Source of the DNA: Chlorella sorokiniana
Lineage: Eukaryota > Chlorophyta > Trebouxiophyceae > Chlorellales > Chlorellaceae
DNA length: 64,000 nt
Direction: 5' to 3'
NCBI GenBank assembly: GCA_025917655.1
Contig: CP084610.1
Location: 1-64,000, forward strand
How positions within the stretch are numbered: the first letter of the stretch is position 1; every line of letters starts with the position of its first letter. Made by a program: the position numbers and the translations under genes. Shown here piece by piece: positions 25,601-39,031 of this stretch. Under the pieces are notes generated by a model. The model saw only the letters and a list, made by a program, of their open reading frames with translations, was not told where the DNA came from and ran no database searches.

Positions 25601-25928
25601 CTATCTGCCTGCCACGCTTTCCCTTCTTCCTGCTGCAGGCGCCAAGCTGGCAGAGTTCGATCTGGGGCCCATTGAGCTGGGCAAGGCGCGCCGCTCTGGC
25701 ACCGTAGCCGCCTCTGTGGATGACGCAGCGGCAGTCGAGGGTAACGCCACCGTGCCCGCAGCCGCCACCGCTGCCGCCACCATGGGGAACGGCAGCGCCG
25801 CTGCCGCCGATGAGGCGGTCGCAGGGCAGCCGGTGCTGGCCGCAGCGGCAGCTGCTGCGCCCGCTGTGCCACAGATCAACCGGCGGTGCAAGCGGCGGCG
25901 GCGGGAGCTGCTTGAGGCCTCGGCGTGA
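22615..25928 (+). CDS. ALB3: ALB3, thylakoid Oxa1/YidC/Alb3-family membrane insertase
   Basis: Multi-exon. The N-terminus from 22615 (alternative 22629) is an Arg/Ala-rich chloroplast transit sequence. A lumenal helix region (QQLLTLADAAAQRIADLAD, about 23010) leads to the insertase core: SYGWSIVALTLVVKLATFPL then TKKQ (first conserved helix, 23408-23478), ESALNIQKLKPQIDAIKAQ (cytosolic-type hairpin, 23746-23804), DKDAISRETSALYEKAGVDP (23990), LPSLATIPIFIGLFRSLSDF (24230), FYWIPSLAGPTSM (24440), LPLVDGAPIGWDMATRYLAL, and LPLMIGWFSLNVPSGLSLYY then the last helix (25320-25420). The stromal tail ends in RRCKRRRRELLE, a basic patch like the cpSRP43-binding region of ALB3. The role is insertion of light-harvesting proteins with cpSRP. 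The C run 24988-24992 appears two bases short (TTP to PQTDD junction). A TGTAA signal follows 95 bases after the stop. Confidence 0.93.
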
Positions 25929-26373
25929 GGCAGCCAGCCAGGTCGCATTAAGCTTGCCTAACATGCGCCTGTTCCGCTGCGATTGTTTTGGGGATACACT
26001 TGCTCGCGTACACACGAAAATATGTAAAGAATGCAGGAACACACAGGCACAGTGGTACGCAATGCACAGGATGTCGATTAATGTTCGGTTAAAGGGGGTC
26101 TCATGTTCTCGCTGGCCGCCTCAGTAGCCCTCTCACTGTAACCTGACCACGCATGCACTCTGATCTGCTGGGACATGCACTCCCAGACAGTCTTCACAAG
26201 CCGTCAGCACGATCGCTCCGCTTGCTGCCTCTCACAATGCCAGCTGTGTTCAGCCTGGGCCCTCCTCGCTGCCTGCGACGCGCGGGAGCGAGGACGACTG
26301 CTGCAAGCGCAGCCTCCCTTGCAGGTTGCTGCCTGCGAAGCCTTCTCACTCGCTCGTTGTGAATGTAAGGCGC
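25929..26373. other. Convergent 3' ends of ALB3 and the C2-domain gene
   Basis: 445 bp between two convergent stop codons. Besides the ALB3 poly(A) signal nothing coding was found; it should consist of the two 3' untranslated regions. Confidence 0.5.
26023..26027 (+). other. Polyadenylation signal TGTAA (ALB3)
   Basis: TGTAA lies 95 bases after the ALB3 stop codon. TGTAA is the standard green-algal poly(A) signal. Confidence 0.6.
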
Positions 26374-27070
26374 TCACTGCCTGTCTGGCATGGCTTGGTG
26401 CTGGACGCACAGCTCCAGCGCACCCAGCTCCCGCCCGCCCTTGGTCAGTCGCACAGCCACCATCTGCCGCGTGCCTTGCTCAAGCACCTGCGCCCATCGG
26501 CGGCGGTCTGTGGTCAAGCTGGCAGCATGCTGCTGACTGGCCAGGGCCAGGAGCGGGGATCAGGGCTGCGTGCATGGAGGCCTGAGACCCGGCTGCAGCA
26601 CCGGTGCTGCGGGGTACCCTCCCACAGGTTGGGCCTCGCAGCTGCCTCACAACCCGCCGCGCACCGGCCGTCCTGCGCCCCCCTCTTGACAGCTTCCGAT
26701 CAGGGTGGTCACTGCCTGCGGCCAAGTTAGGCGGCGCCCGCCCCACCCGCCTGGTGCAGGTCCAGCTCTCCTGCCCCCACCAGGTCGTCTGCACCGTGAG
26801 CCAGCCGCCCGTGCACCTGCGCAGCACAGGGTGCGCAGCACGGGGTGGACGGGGCCCCTCAGCCTGCGCTGCCTGTACCTAAGGCGGGTCGGCGCTCTCG
26901 CCTCGTATAGCGTGCATGGCTGACGAAACAGGGAGCCGCGGAGCCACCTAACTCACGCCAGGTCGAAACATGCAGCCGCGGGTGCGCGACGGCGACCCAG
27001 CCGCTGCGCACCTCCACATGCAGCGCCCGCGGGTGCCGCCCTCGTACTCGAAATCCAAGGACTCGCCCCA
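26374..27070 (-). CDS. C2-domain protein, 3' part (5' end unresolved)
   Basis: Only the downstream exons can be read. One exon begins at 27070 after a clear acceptor and reads WGESLDFEYEGGTRG, matching the nPxWgEsfdF strand of a C2 domain; it continues as ALHVEVRSGWVAVAHPR if one G is added to the run at 27025-27027. A later exon reads DDLVGAGELDLHQ (about 26790-26751), the conserved DDxiGxxxl strand of C2 domains, and joins through a possible GC-AG intron to VLEQGTRQMVAVRLTKGG and GRELGALELCVQHQAMPDRQ with a stop at 26374. C2 domains bind phospholipids, often with calcium; too little Asp-loop sequence is readable to judge calcium binding. The start must lie upstream of 27070, perhaps in 27100-27350, but I could not fix it. 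Confidence 0.5.
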
Positions 27071-27995
27071 CTGGCAGCCTGAGGAGCCGGCCTTTCGGGA
27101 AAGGGAATGCGGGAAATGGTTGCCAGACCAGGGAGGCTGCCTGGCAGTGCAGAAGCAGGCACCGCCGCGGCCGTCACCGCCCTCTTACACCTGCCGGGCC
27201 CGAGTAACGTGCCCCCAAGTCACCTTCAGTGGCCTTCCGACACCCGTTTGCTTGCGTTGCGCGCCCGGCACTTCAACCACACAAAAAACGGGTTCGCTGG
27301 GGAGCAGTGCGTGCACCTACATGCAGGGCGTGAAGCTGGGAAACTGTTGATCAATTCGATTCCGAACTATGAGTACGTTTCGGAGCAGGTATCGCGGTGG
27401 CTCTGAACCCACCCCATGGCCAGAGGCTTGGGACACCGTGACCCTTAGTTTCTTGACGTCCCGCATTGCCGAGGACATCACATGCGGTGGGAGTAGATCC
27501 GTGGCCTCTCAACCCCCTACGCCCGTTCACGCTTCCACGTGCGCAGCGCGATGCCCGCCCAATCTCTGCGCCTGGTTTGTGCTGTCAGCGTTTGATACAG
27601 AGAGATTAGAGAGGCTGTGTGTTCGGGCCAGCACGGTTTCTGTCAGGTCAGAGAGTGGAACAAGTAAAGGCGAAAATCCCACGGAGACACGAAGGCACAC
27701 ATGCGTTGAGCAGAACAGCCGGTGACTGGGAGCAACACAGGAAGGGGAGAGAAGAGGAGGGGTAACGAGCGATGATTTCAAGGCAAAAGGAAGGGTCAGG
27801 GAGAGCAGTGAGTGGACTGCAGCGGGTAGGAGAGTCCAGATTGCAGTGGTGCGTGAAACCTAGCCTAGCTCAAGGGCGCAGCAGCAACCAGACGAAGGCA
27901 ACCAGGGCTGCCGCGGCCCTTTGCCCCTGGCAGAGCGATCAGCCGCTGATCGCGTGCCGCCAGCCAGCGTGAGCCTACAGGCAGGCGCTCAAGGC
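27071..27995. other. Gap upstream of the C2 gene and downstream of GSK3
   Basis: 925 bp that should contain the 5' exon(s) and promoter of the C2 gene (probably 27080-27500) and the 3' untranslated region of GSK3 (27700-27995). A donor-like GTGTAAGAG near 27190 on the minus strand suggests one more C2-gene exon around 27190-27260. No other coding signal was seen. Confidence 0.4.
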
Positions 27996-31103
<3,108 letters not shown>

Positions 31104-31426
31104 CAAGGCTGGCCACCCGGCACCATTTAGGACGGGGAGGAGCGGGCGGCCGTTTGCAACGCCAGGTGAAACGCCTGGAAGGGGCCGGAAAGGGCTGGCG
31201 GGCTAAACAATCGCTCGAATGGAACGGCTCAATTGCTGGCCAAACCGGGGTGGGCTGCAGGACAAGCCCCTGGCATGGGAAGCCAGCATGGGGCAGCACG
31301 GGGCCCTTTCCTCGACTCTAGGCGGCCACGGGCGACAGCGTCCAATTGTTTTGGGTCACATCCATACCGTGGGCTCCTCTGTGTGCGCCGGGACCCCTTG
31401 ATCGCCCATCGCCCCGCTCAACTTCG
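31104..31426. promoter_or_regulatory. Divergent promoter region (GSK3 / DSS1)
   Basis: 323 bp between the divergent starts, enough for two short promoters and leaders. No specific motif was recognised. Confidence 0.45.
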
Positions 31427-31857
31427 ATGGCGCAGCAGCCGCAGAACGACTTCAAGAAGCTCGTGGAGCAGCTAGTGGAGGAGGACGAGTTTGAGGAGTT
31501 CGAGGTGGAAGGTGCGCTGGGCTAGGAACCGGCGGCAGCGGCGGCGGCCTAGCCACGTCAAGAATATGACGGGGGACGAGCTGTGTAGAGCATGGGTGTA
31601 GGGATATTGGAGCTGCTGTCTCAACCATCCTGAACCCCCTCCTTTTGGAGTGTTTCCCTTCCTCTGCAGATTGGGACGAATCTCAGGAGGACCCCCAGAA
31701 CCAGCAGCTGTGGGAGCAGGACTGGGATGATGACGACATCAGTGACGACTTTAGCCAGCGTCTGAAGGAGGAGCTGGGCAAGATGATTGAGCAGCAAAAG
31801 CAGCAACAGGCGGCGCAGGCGCAGCAGGAGCCGCAGGCGCCGCAAGCACCAAAGTAA
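31427..31857 (+). CDS. DSS1: DSS1/SEM1 (RPN15), proteasome lid and multi-complex acidic subunit
   Basis: Two exons, 31427-31511 and 31670-31857, totalling 273 bases (90 residues) with perfect phase. The protein is almost all acid and aromatic residues in the DSS1 pattern: VEEDEFEEFEVEDW, then LWEQDWDDDDISDDFSQ, then a C-terminal helix RLKEELGKMI with a Gln/Ala-rich tail. DSS1 is an intrinsically disordered protein that staples the proteasome lid and also works with BRCA2-type and TREX-2 complexes. The intron splits the two acidic blocks. A TGTAA lies 97 bases after the stop. Confidence 0.95.
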
Positions 31858-31953
31858 AAGGCCTGGGCGCTGCGGTTGCGCTGTTCGGCCGCTGCCATGC
31901 CATCATGTACACTACACGATGCTCCCTTATACACGCCTTAGAGTGCAACAGTC

Positions 31954-31958
31954 TGTAA
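31954..31958 (+). other. Polyadenylation signal TGTAA (DSS1)
   Basis: TGTAA is located 97 bases past the DSS1 stop, in the convergent gap with the hydrolase gene. Confidence 0.6.
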
Positions 31959-32095
31959 CCCTGCGTTTCTGAATTGTGATTGATGCCAGGTTCAGCGCAA
32001 TGGAAGGTGGGGGAATGCGCTTTCGGACTTGCAATGGAACGGGCACACCACAACGAAGGCAACACAGTCCTGGGCTGGCAAGCGCAGACCAGGCC

Positions 32096-33648
32096 TCATG
32101 CTGCATCACTGACCACTTTTGACACACTGCCTCTCCCTGCCACCTCATCAAGCTCTGCCAGCAGCTCCGCCGCGGTGCACTGCCGACAGTAGCCTGCCAC
32201 CGCTGCAAGCGAGGCGGCCTGTCTCTGCACTGAATATGTCGCGCATGCATCATCGACCAGGGTGACCAGGTATCCCAGATCGCACGCATCGCGCACAGCA
32301 TGCTCGACACATTGGTCTGCGTGCGGGACGACGCGGGGAAGAAAGAGCAAAGCGACCTCGCATTCTGGGGGTCTGTCACTAAGCAAGCGACGGTGGCAAA
32401 CTACAGTCGCTGGGGGCTGAAAGCAGGGCGCACCTGTAACGCAGCCGCACAGCACAAGCTGACGCACGCCCAGGTTGCGTAGCAGGTAGTCCAAGCAAGT
32501 GGACAGGAAAACAGAGGAGCTGGTCTTGGCGAGCACAATCTCGTCGGGGCCAGGAGCCACAAAATCCAGCACCTGCACTTGCTCCACGGCAAAGCAGCAA
32601 GGGTGCTAGTGTATGTACATTGCTGGCAGAGTGTGCTGGCTGGCTCGAAGGCGGCCGGCGGGGGCGACCGCTCGGGCGGGAAGCGGCTTCCAGGGACCAA
32701 CACCTGCATTGCGGTTCCATCCACGAGCCCGCTGCTGGAAGGGAGAAGGGCTTCCTGCGGCATCTCCCCGCTGTTTTGAAGCCGGGACCCAACCCAGGCC
32801 TGCACCTGTGCGTCCCAAGAGCCCGGCGGCACGTGGAACCCCGACAGCTTGTAGTCCAGGCCCCGATCACGCCCATCTGCGGTGAGCGATTGGATCACGG
32901 TGTACATGACCTCCACCCCTGCTGCCCTGCAGAGGACAAGCTAGGCAAGAGAATGGAATCCTACAGCAAACGCAACCAGCTGTTGATGTACACGTTTCAT
33001 TCCGGCGCCACAGCAGGGATGGCAGGGGCAGGAAGGGCGGCATGGACGGTGGCTGCTGGTGCACCGAGTGTCGTGGCCGGCGTCCATGCTGGCCGGTGCT
33101 GGAAGGAATTGTTTCAAGCTCCGAAGGAGATGCAAGCGCAGGTGGAAACTGCTGAGGCACAGGGCAGGAGCAGCACCCACATCCACCCACCTGCAGCCAC
33201 TCTGCAGCGCAGCCCACACGCTGCAGCACTCGCCCACTCGCTGCATGAAGTGCCTCATGCCCTCGCTCTGCAGATGTCCCCCAGCGGCGACAGATTTCCT
33301 TCAATACGCAGGCGTTACTGCATCGCCGCAAGTCAGGCTTGAAGGCATAAGGTGGCAGGTCCCCAACGAGTGCACGGCACAGGTGGTACACCACAGGGCA
33401 GCGCCCTGCCTGCTGCTGTTCGGGGCTCAAGCTGCGGTAGATAGCACCCTCCGTGTGGCAGTTGTAATTCTGCAGTATCGTGACACACATCTGTATTCTT
33501 CAAACTGCATCGCACACTGGAAGCAGCAGGCAGCAACCACCTGGACATCAATGAATAGCAGGGCCGACGCCGCTGGCTCCAGTGCCGCCTGTCGCCCTGC
33601 AGTCTGCGGCTGGTAATACGCCATCAATGCGACGTTTTTCTGATACAA
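32096..33648 (-). CDS. Isochorismatase-fold cysteine hydrolase
   Basis: Multi-exon. The start at 33648 (or the internal ATG at 33624, MAYYQPQTAGR) leads to SALLFIDVQ, which provides the catalytic Asp, then NYNCHTEGAIYRSLSP in the next exon. A middle exon (about 32920-32850) continues the beta-sheet, VLDFVAPGPDEIVLAKTSSS carries the catalytic Lys (about 32575-32515), LGVRQLVLCGCVT is followed across an intron by DQCVEHAVRDACDLGY, which carries the nucleophilic Cys. The Asp-Lys-Cys triad is complete, so the enzyme should be active. The family includes nicotinamidases, isochorismatases and ureidoacrylate or biuret hydrolases; no residue that I can judge picks one. The C-terminal tail (about 40 residues after DDACATYS) is Ala-rich. 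It is divergent from the DDL gene. Confidence 0.85.
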
Positions 33649-34040
33649 CGATGCAAGGACCTCTGAATAAGGTTATCAAAGGCGCCAGGGAACAAAACAA
33701 GCGAAGGAAGAGGAACAAAGGGTGCTTCAAGGGTTGTTATGTGGACAGCACGGTCTCTGACTTCCGAACAGGGTCAAAATTGACTGCCCACCGGGTGGAT
33801 AAGCATGCATCTGAGCATGTCCTCGGTTCCGACAGGTGTCGCCACGTGCGCCGGGCAGAAGATGGTCAAACTTGTATCTTAAAGCATACTAAGCATTTCA
33901 GACACAACATTCTAATCTATCGACGCCCCTGTCTCCGACATCGACCACCATCCCCAGCCATCCTTGCTTGAAGCACTGTTAGGCCAGGGCTGTGGTACGT
34001 AACCAGGACCACATTGCATTGCGGACACGATCCGTGAGGG
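33649..34040. promoter_or_regulatory. Divergent promoter region (hydrolase / DDL)
   Basis: 392 bp between the divergent starts; visibly less GC-rich than the surrounding coding sequence. No defined motif was found. Confidence 0.45.
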
Positions 34041-36723
34041 ATGGCGCGCAGCAGGTGAGCTGCGGGCGGAACTGCCAAACTTGCTCGCTTGTTTGCTGCA
34101 AAGAGCACGAGTTGCGAAGCCGTCTGCGGTGTATTGCGTCTTTGAAGCCGCAGCAGGAGTCCCAGAAGGCGGCGCTCCCGCAGCAGGAGCAGGGAGCGGC
34201 GCCGCTACCGCAGCCGGAGCCGTGGGCGGGATGAAAGGTGCGGGCAGCGAAGCTCACCCTCCCGGACCTATGCACCTTTTCACCAGTGAAAGCTATGCGC
34301 GCAGAAACTTATGCTCCTGCACCGCTGTCTTCTGGGGTGCAGGCGCCGCCGCCTGACGCCCGTCGCGATCGAGACGCTGATCATCGAGAGCGGCGGGGGC
34401 GCAGCCACAGCCGCAGCCGCGACCGGGATGGGGTCCGCCAACAACAGCACGAGAGGGACCACGGGGACCGTGATCAGCGAGCGATGGCACCCCCGCCGCC
34501 GCGGGCGCCGGGCCCTTGCTTCAAGGCAAGCCGCCAGTCAGCTGTGCTTGCCAGGTTCATGCTGCACAGACACTGCACAGCACATTGTTGCTTCAACAAG
34601 CGCACGGGATCCGAGTGTGCATACATGTGCCTGCAGTGCGGCGAGGATGGGCACATGGCGCGCGACTGCCCTAACGCGCCGGCAGGCGGCGGGCGGGGAC
34701 CCTGTTACAAGGTTGTGAAACTGGCCATGCTCACAGGCATTGCCAAAGGCACTGTCTTGCCAGCAAGAACAGACCAGCCTCCGTGTCCCTTTATCGTTGT
34801 CAACAGCCTCTGCATGAAACCCTGCAGTGCGGCGAGGAGGGCCACATCGCTCGCGACTGCCCCAACCCCGATGCCGGCGGCGGCATGGGCGGCAGGTGGG
34901 CAGCTCTGCAGGGGCACGCTGATCACCACCCTCCCCGCTGCCGATCGCCCACTGCTCGCACACTTTGTTGCTGACAGTGCTGCCTTTCCCTTTTCACTCA
35001 CCCCCCACGCCACCCCCACCCCCACACTCCCTGCCCATCACCCGACCCTCCCCTGCAGGCGGCGTGGGCGCGGCGGTGACGGAGGCGAGGAGGGCATGGC
35101 CTGGGGCCGGCCCCGGGAGCAGGAGGAAGAGGCTGTCCCGGACAAGGAGGTGGAACCCGAGTTTGGGCTGTCGGGGGCGCTGGCTGCGGAGACGAACAAG
35201 GTCAAGTGAGCGCGCTGCGGCAGCGCCGTCGTCGCCTGCTGGGAAGCTTGGCTGGGGACCGTGGGGACGCTGCGTTCTGTGGCGGTGGAGCAGCCACCCA
35301 GCCTCAGCCTGCTGGGCGCTGCCTGCTACCTCCTTGCAAGTCTGCTCGCCGTAGCACCATGTGCAAGTGTATATGCTTACTGATGTCGCCCACACACAGC
35401 CCCCTTATTGTTTTTCGACCCCTTCCCACCTTCAACCCCTGCTCCTCTCTGCCGCTTACACCCCCACCCCCCACCCCGCACCCTTCCCCCTTTCCGCGCT
35501 CCTGCAGCGGCGTTGTGCTGCTGCACCAGGAGCCACCCGAGGCGCGTCGCCCCACCCAGCGCTGGCGCCTGTACGTGTTCAAAGGGGACAAGCCGCTGGA
35601 CGACCCGCTGCATATCCACCGGTGGGCCGTGGATTGCTGGGTGTGCTGCATTGTTCGTGCGTTTCAAACATAGCACCTGTGCGGCCATTCACACATGCCA
35701 GCAGTTGTTCTTCGACTCACCACAACTTACCGTATTCTACCCCACGTTCCCGCAGCTCCTCAATTTATCTGTTTGGGCGGGAGCGGCGGGTAGCCGACAT
35801 CCCCACGGACCACCCCTCTTGCAGCAAGCAGCACGCTGTGCTGCAGTTCAGGTGGGGTTGCTGTGGTGGTGTGTTCTTGGGCGCGAAGTTGGAAGGGTTG
35901 ATAGGGGTCTGCGTGCCCAGTGTGTGTGTGTGGGGGTGGGGGCGCAGTTTGGGTACCCAAAGCCTGGCCTCTGCAACTCAGCTTGGAGCTGTTTTACGCT
36001 GCAAGTTGCCAATGCCGCCAGCCCCTCTACGCTGCGGCCGGCGCAGGCTGACAGAAAAGGAGGGCAAGGACGGGATGATGAAGGCAGCTGTCAGGTGGGG
36101 GCGGGCTGCGCGCTGAGCGCATTCCAGGCTCCTCCGTCTGCATGTGCACTCAGGCTCTGCAGGCTCTGCATGCAGCCCTCAGGCTGGCCTCCTTCATGCG
36201 GGCAGCGCTGCCCGCCCAGCCTCTTGGTGTGCCTGCTTGCAACGCCTGCCGCCAGGCCGGCCAGCGCTTTTCTTGTCCTTTCTGCCTGCACCGTCCGTCG
36301 CACCGCCTGCTGCACATATACTTGTGTACTTGTGTACCGCAGGCCGTACCTGATGGACCTGGGCTCCACCAACGGCACCTTCCTCAACGGCGAGCGCTTG
36401 GAGTCGGAGCGGTACTACGAACTGCTGGAACAGGTGCACATGCCACTGCTGTGCCGCTGTTTTATTGCTGCAGGCGAGCTTGCGCTGCCGTCCGGCGCTG
36501 CTCGGCTTGACGCTGAGCAGGGTGCCTGCTGCACGTTTTTGTGGCCTCAACGGGCTGCATGCCTACCCGCCTGCGATCGGGAGACACACCCTGTGGCTCC
36601 ACACACATACCGCGCGGTGTGGAGTTGACTCTCGAACGGTACCATACTGTACCGCAGGACATGATCAAGTTTGGCAACAGCACGCGCGAGTATGTCTTGA
36701 TCCTGGATAAGGAACGGGCCTGA
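34041..36723 (+). CDS. DDL: DAWDLE/SNIP1 FHA-domain protein with RS region and two CCHC zinc knuckles
   Basis: Eleven exons: 34041-34054, 34148-34237, 34343-34525, 34637-34711, 34828-34895, 35059-35205, 35508-35621, 35756-35851, 36047-36094, 36343-36433, 36658-36723. They sum to 330 codons plus stop if one C is added at 34359-34361. Order: RS-rich N-terminus (RSRSPRRRRSRSRSRERRR), a second Arg/Asp/His stretch, two CCHC knuckles (CFKCGEDGHMARDC and CYKCGEEGHIARDC), the linker EPEFGLSGALAAETN typical of SNIP1/DDL, then the FHA domain: RWRLYVFKGD, YLFGRERRVADIPTDHPSCS, KQHAVLQF, YLMDLGSTNGTFLNG, FGNSTREYVLIL. The phosphothreonine-binding Arg and Ser of the FHA loops are present. DDL/SNIP1 helps DICER-LIKE1 processing and splicing in plants and animals. 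The zinc knuckles are unusual for the family. One intron (donor 34526) uses GC-AG. Confidence 0.9.
34637..34895 (+). repeat. Tandemly duplicated CCHC exons in DDL
   Basis: Exon 34637-34711 and exon 34828-34895 both begin right after an acceptor with TGCGGCGAGGA(T/G)GG, encode C(G)E(D/E)GH(M/I)ARDCPN and are rich in Gly at the end. In both, the first knuckle cysteine pair is split by the intron at the same codon, so the exon was duplicated with its splice sites. Confidence 0.8.
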
Positions 36724-36993
36724 CAACCTCTGCAGCGCCGCTTTGCGGATCAAGCGCTCCTTGCGGCACTCGTTTGCGGCGCAGCAGCAGTGCGGCGCAA
36801 AACGGGCGAGCGCGGCACTCAGGCTGCTTTGGCCACTGGACGGTGCAGCGGCTCGCCAAATCTGCACTGCGGGCATGGTTGCTTGCCCTTCTCATATCAG
36901 CCTGTGCAAGAACGTTCACCGAGCAATTGCAAGTTGAACGAATAAGCCATCCATAAACACTACAAAGCACCACCGGCATGCAGTGATGCTGCC

Positions 36994-38051
36994 CTAACCG
37001 CCTGTGGGCAGGGCCCCACGCCGCCGCCGCACACAGCCGCCGCGAGAGGGGGAGTAGCCGCGTGCAGCGTCGCACTGAAGGCAAGTGCCGGTGCCTGGCT
37101 TGCAGCGCAGGCAGCCTGGGTGACGCAGGTCACAGCGGCGGCAGGCGCCTGCTGCGTCGACAAACACCGGGCGGCCGCGTGGATTGGAGCAGCGCACACA
37201 CTTGCCTCGTGCATTGGCTGCATAGCCGCCAGCGCACTGCGTGCAGGCGCCATCGTTGATGCGGCAGGCGGCGCAGTTGGCGGGGCACTGCGAGGGAAGC
37301 AGCGGCACGTCCAGGTGATGTATCACGCTGTGTGGCTGCTGCGGCTGCTGCCCTCCCGATCCATCGCACGTCCATTAATTCACTGCACAGATCACCATCA
37401 GCTGCATCAGCTGGCCCCGTGTCCGCGGCATTTCACCTGCGAGCAGCCGCCCATCGCATCTCGGTACCACCCGGCTATGCACCGCTGGCAGCCTGGCCGC
37501 CTGAAGCTGCACTGCTCGCACTTGCCACCAAAGCCGCACTGCACAAGGTAGAGGTAGAGGCGCAACGACGACTTGCAACAGGCTGGAACCGGCGCTTGGC
37601 ATACGTGCCAGTGACCTGCCTCTGGATGCGCCACAAACCGTCAGATGCGGCGAAACGGGCCGCCGCAGGGCACCCCGACTGCACAACAGCATGGCGTGCC
37701 AGCATGCCCATGCAGCTCAGCGATGGCCTTGCCTGCAAGCAGTAACCGCTGACGGGGTGCAGCACCCAGCCTGCGGTGCACTTGACGCACCTGCATGTCG
37801 GGCAGGGCAGGTGGTTGAGGGGCACATTGTGGCGGGAAGGTCGCAGCGCGGTTCCGGCCGGCACAGCAGACGCAGAGCTGCCAGAAGCAGCAGCAAGCAG
37901 ATGGGCACTCATCACTAGGCTCACTTGTTCCCAAGGCAGTCAACGCAGCCGCGGGCTCCCTCCCTGCAGATGGCTGTCGGCAGTGCCCCTGCGCAGGGCG
38001 GGCGAAAGCAGCGACTGTCACGGCGGCCAACGCCACGGCCCCGCGCTTCAT
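36994..38051 (-). CDS. Cysteine-rich secreted protein (furin-like/growth-factor-receptor-type repeats)
   Basis: The start at 38051 gives MKRGAVALAAVTVAAFARPA, a signal peptide. The frame then continues as CREGARGCVDCLGN if one base is added to the C run 37986-37989. Later exons: CVKCTAGWVLHPVSGYC (about 37790-37745), GKCEQCSFRRPGCQRCIAGW (37530-37470), and the long last exon with CPANCAACRINDGACTQCAG, CVRCSNPRGRPVFV, CRRCDLRHPGCLRCKPGTG, TCLQCDAARGYSPS (37290-37040), ending in a basic tail RRRRGALPTGG and the stop at 36994. The C-x2-C-x6-8-C repeats resemble furin-like or VSP-like cysteine repeats, which fold through disulfides in extracellular proteins. No membrane helix was seen. Function unknown; cell wall or matrix is a guess. 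Confidence 0.75.
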
Positions 38052-39031
38052 CTTCCAGGTACCTACCGCTGAGCGGCAGCATCATAAACAGTGCAAGGGA
38101 AGCGCAGGGGTACAGGAAGCGCATCGAAGCAGCGGTCATGTTTGCGCGGGTTGGGCAGACGCTTTTCAGCTTCACGTCGCTCTTATTATATATATAATCG
38201 CTTGATGGCAAGTAATACGCCTTGGGATCAGTCCGTGAAACAGAAGCTTGGCGCAACCAACCAGCTTCCCCACAACTCCCCAAGAGGAAAGATGGCCTGA
38301 TGGCGGCTCAACGGCTCATTGTTGTTCTCATTGAAGGCACGAAAGAAGGAGATGCAGCTTCCCCTGCAGCGGAGAACCGTGTGAGCCGCCACTAGCAGTC
38401 ACACTCTCCTGACAGTCTGGCCTCCCCCGCAGTTCACTGCGCTAACATTACTGCAGTCCTGATTGATTGATTGAATGTAAGTTTCACGTCAGACTCAGCA
38501 CGGCAAGGCTTCAGAGGCTGCCGTGATGAGCTTGAGCTTGAGCCGGCAAAGTGAAGCGGCCGGCAAACACGGCAGAAGTGCCCCTGAATTCTGAGATACT
38601 GCCATCCGGGTTTAAGGTGATGCTGCACGTGTTCATGTAATTGATTCATAGCATGTCAGCTGTATCAAGTTAACTAGCAAAGGGTGCACCGACGGGCCCC
38701 TCCGCAAGTATTCCCCTTGTTGGCGGCGGCGGTGCACCGCGGTGGCGCGCCTTGTGGCATGCCAGCTAGGCACACACCGCCCCTGCTGCCTCTACTGTCC
38801 GGCGGGTCAACGAAAACACTTCAAAAATTTCTTTGTGAACTCCCCGGCACCCGCCAGTCGCGGTTCCTCGTGCAACTTGTATTCCGCCCCGAGCTTGGCG
38901 GCGGTCGCTTTGACTTAGATGAATGCCGGGCGGCTGTCAAAGAGGTTGTGAAAGCCGCCTCGGCGCGTGATCGCGCTTGCCGCCCAGCACCACTAAGTTG
39001 GGAGGGCGAGCAGCTTCGGCTTGCCTTCCAA
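38052..39031. promoter_or_regulatory. Divergent gap (cysteine-rich protein / PP4R3) with upstream open frame
   Basis: 980 bp between divergent starts. The left part holds the TATA candidate; 38200-38680 has no coding signal. From 38684 an open frame of 116 codons runs without stop into the PP4R3 start, so it is either a long leader or an N-terminal extension of PP4R3. Confidence 0.5.
38184..38198 (-). promoter_or_regulatory. TATA-box candidate for the cysteine-rich gene
   Basis: A run of alternating T and A (TATATATAATAA read on the minus strand) stands out in GC-rich DNA about 135-145 bases upstream of the start at 38051, a sensible TATA distance if the leader is about 110 bases. Confidence 0.45.
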
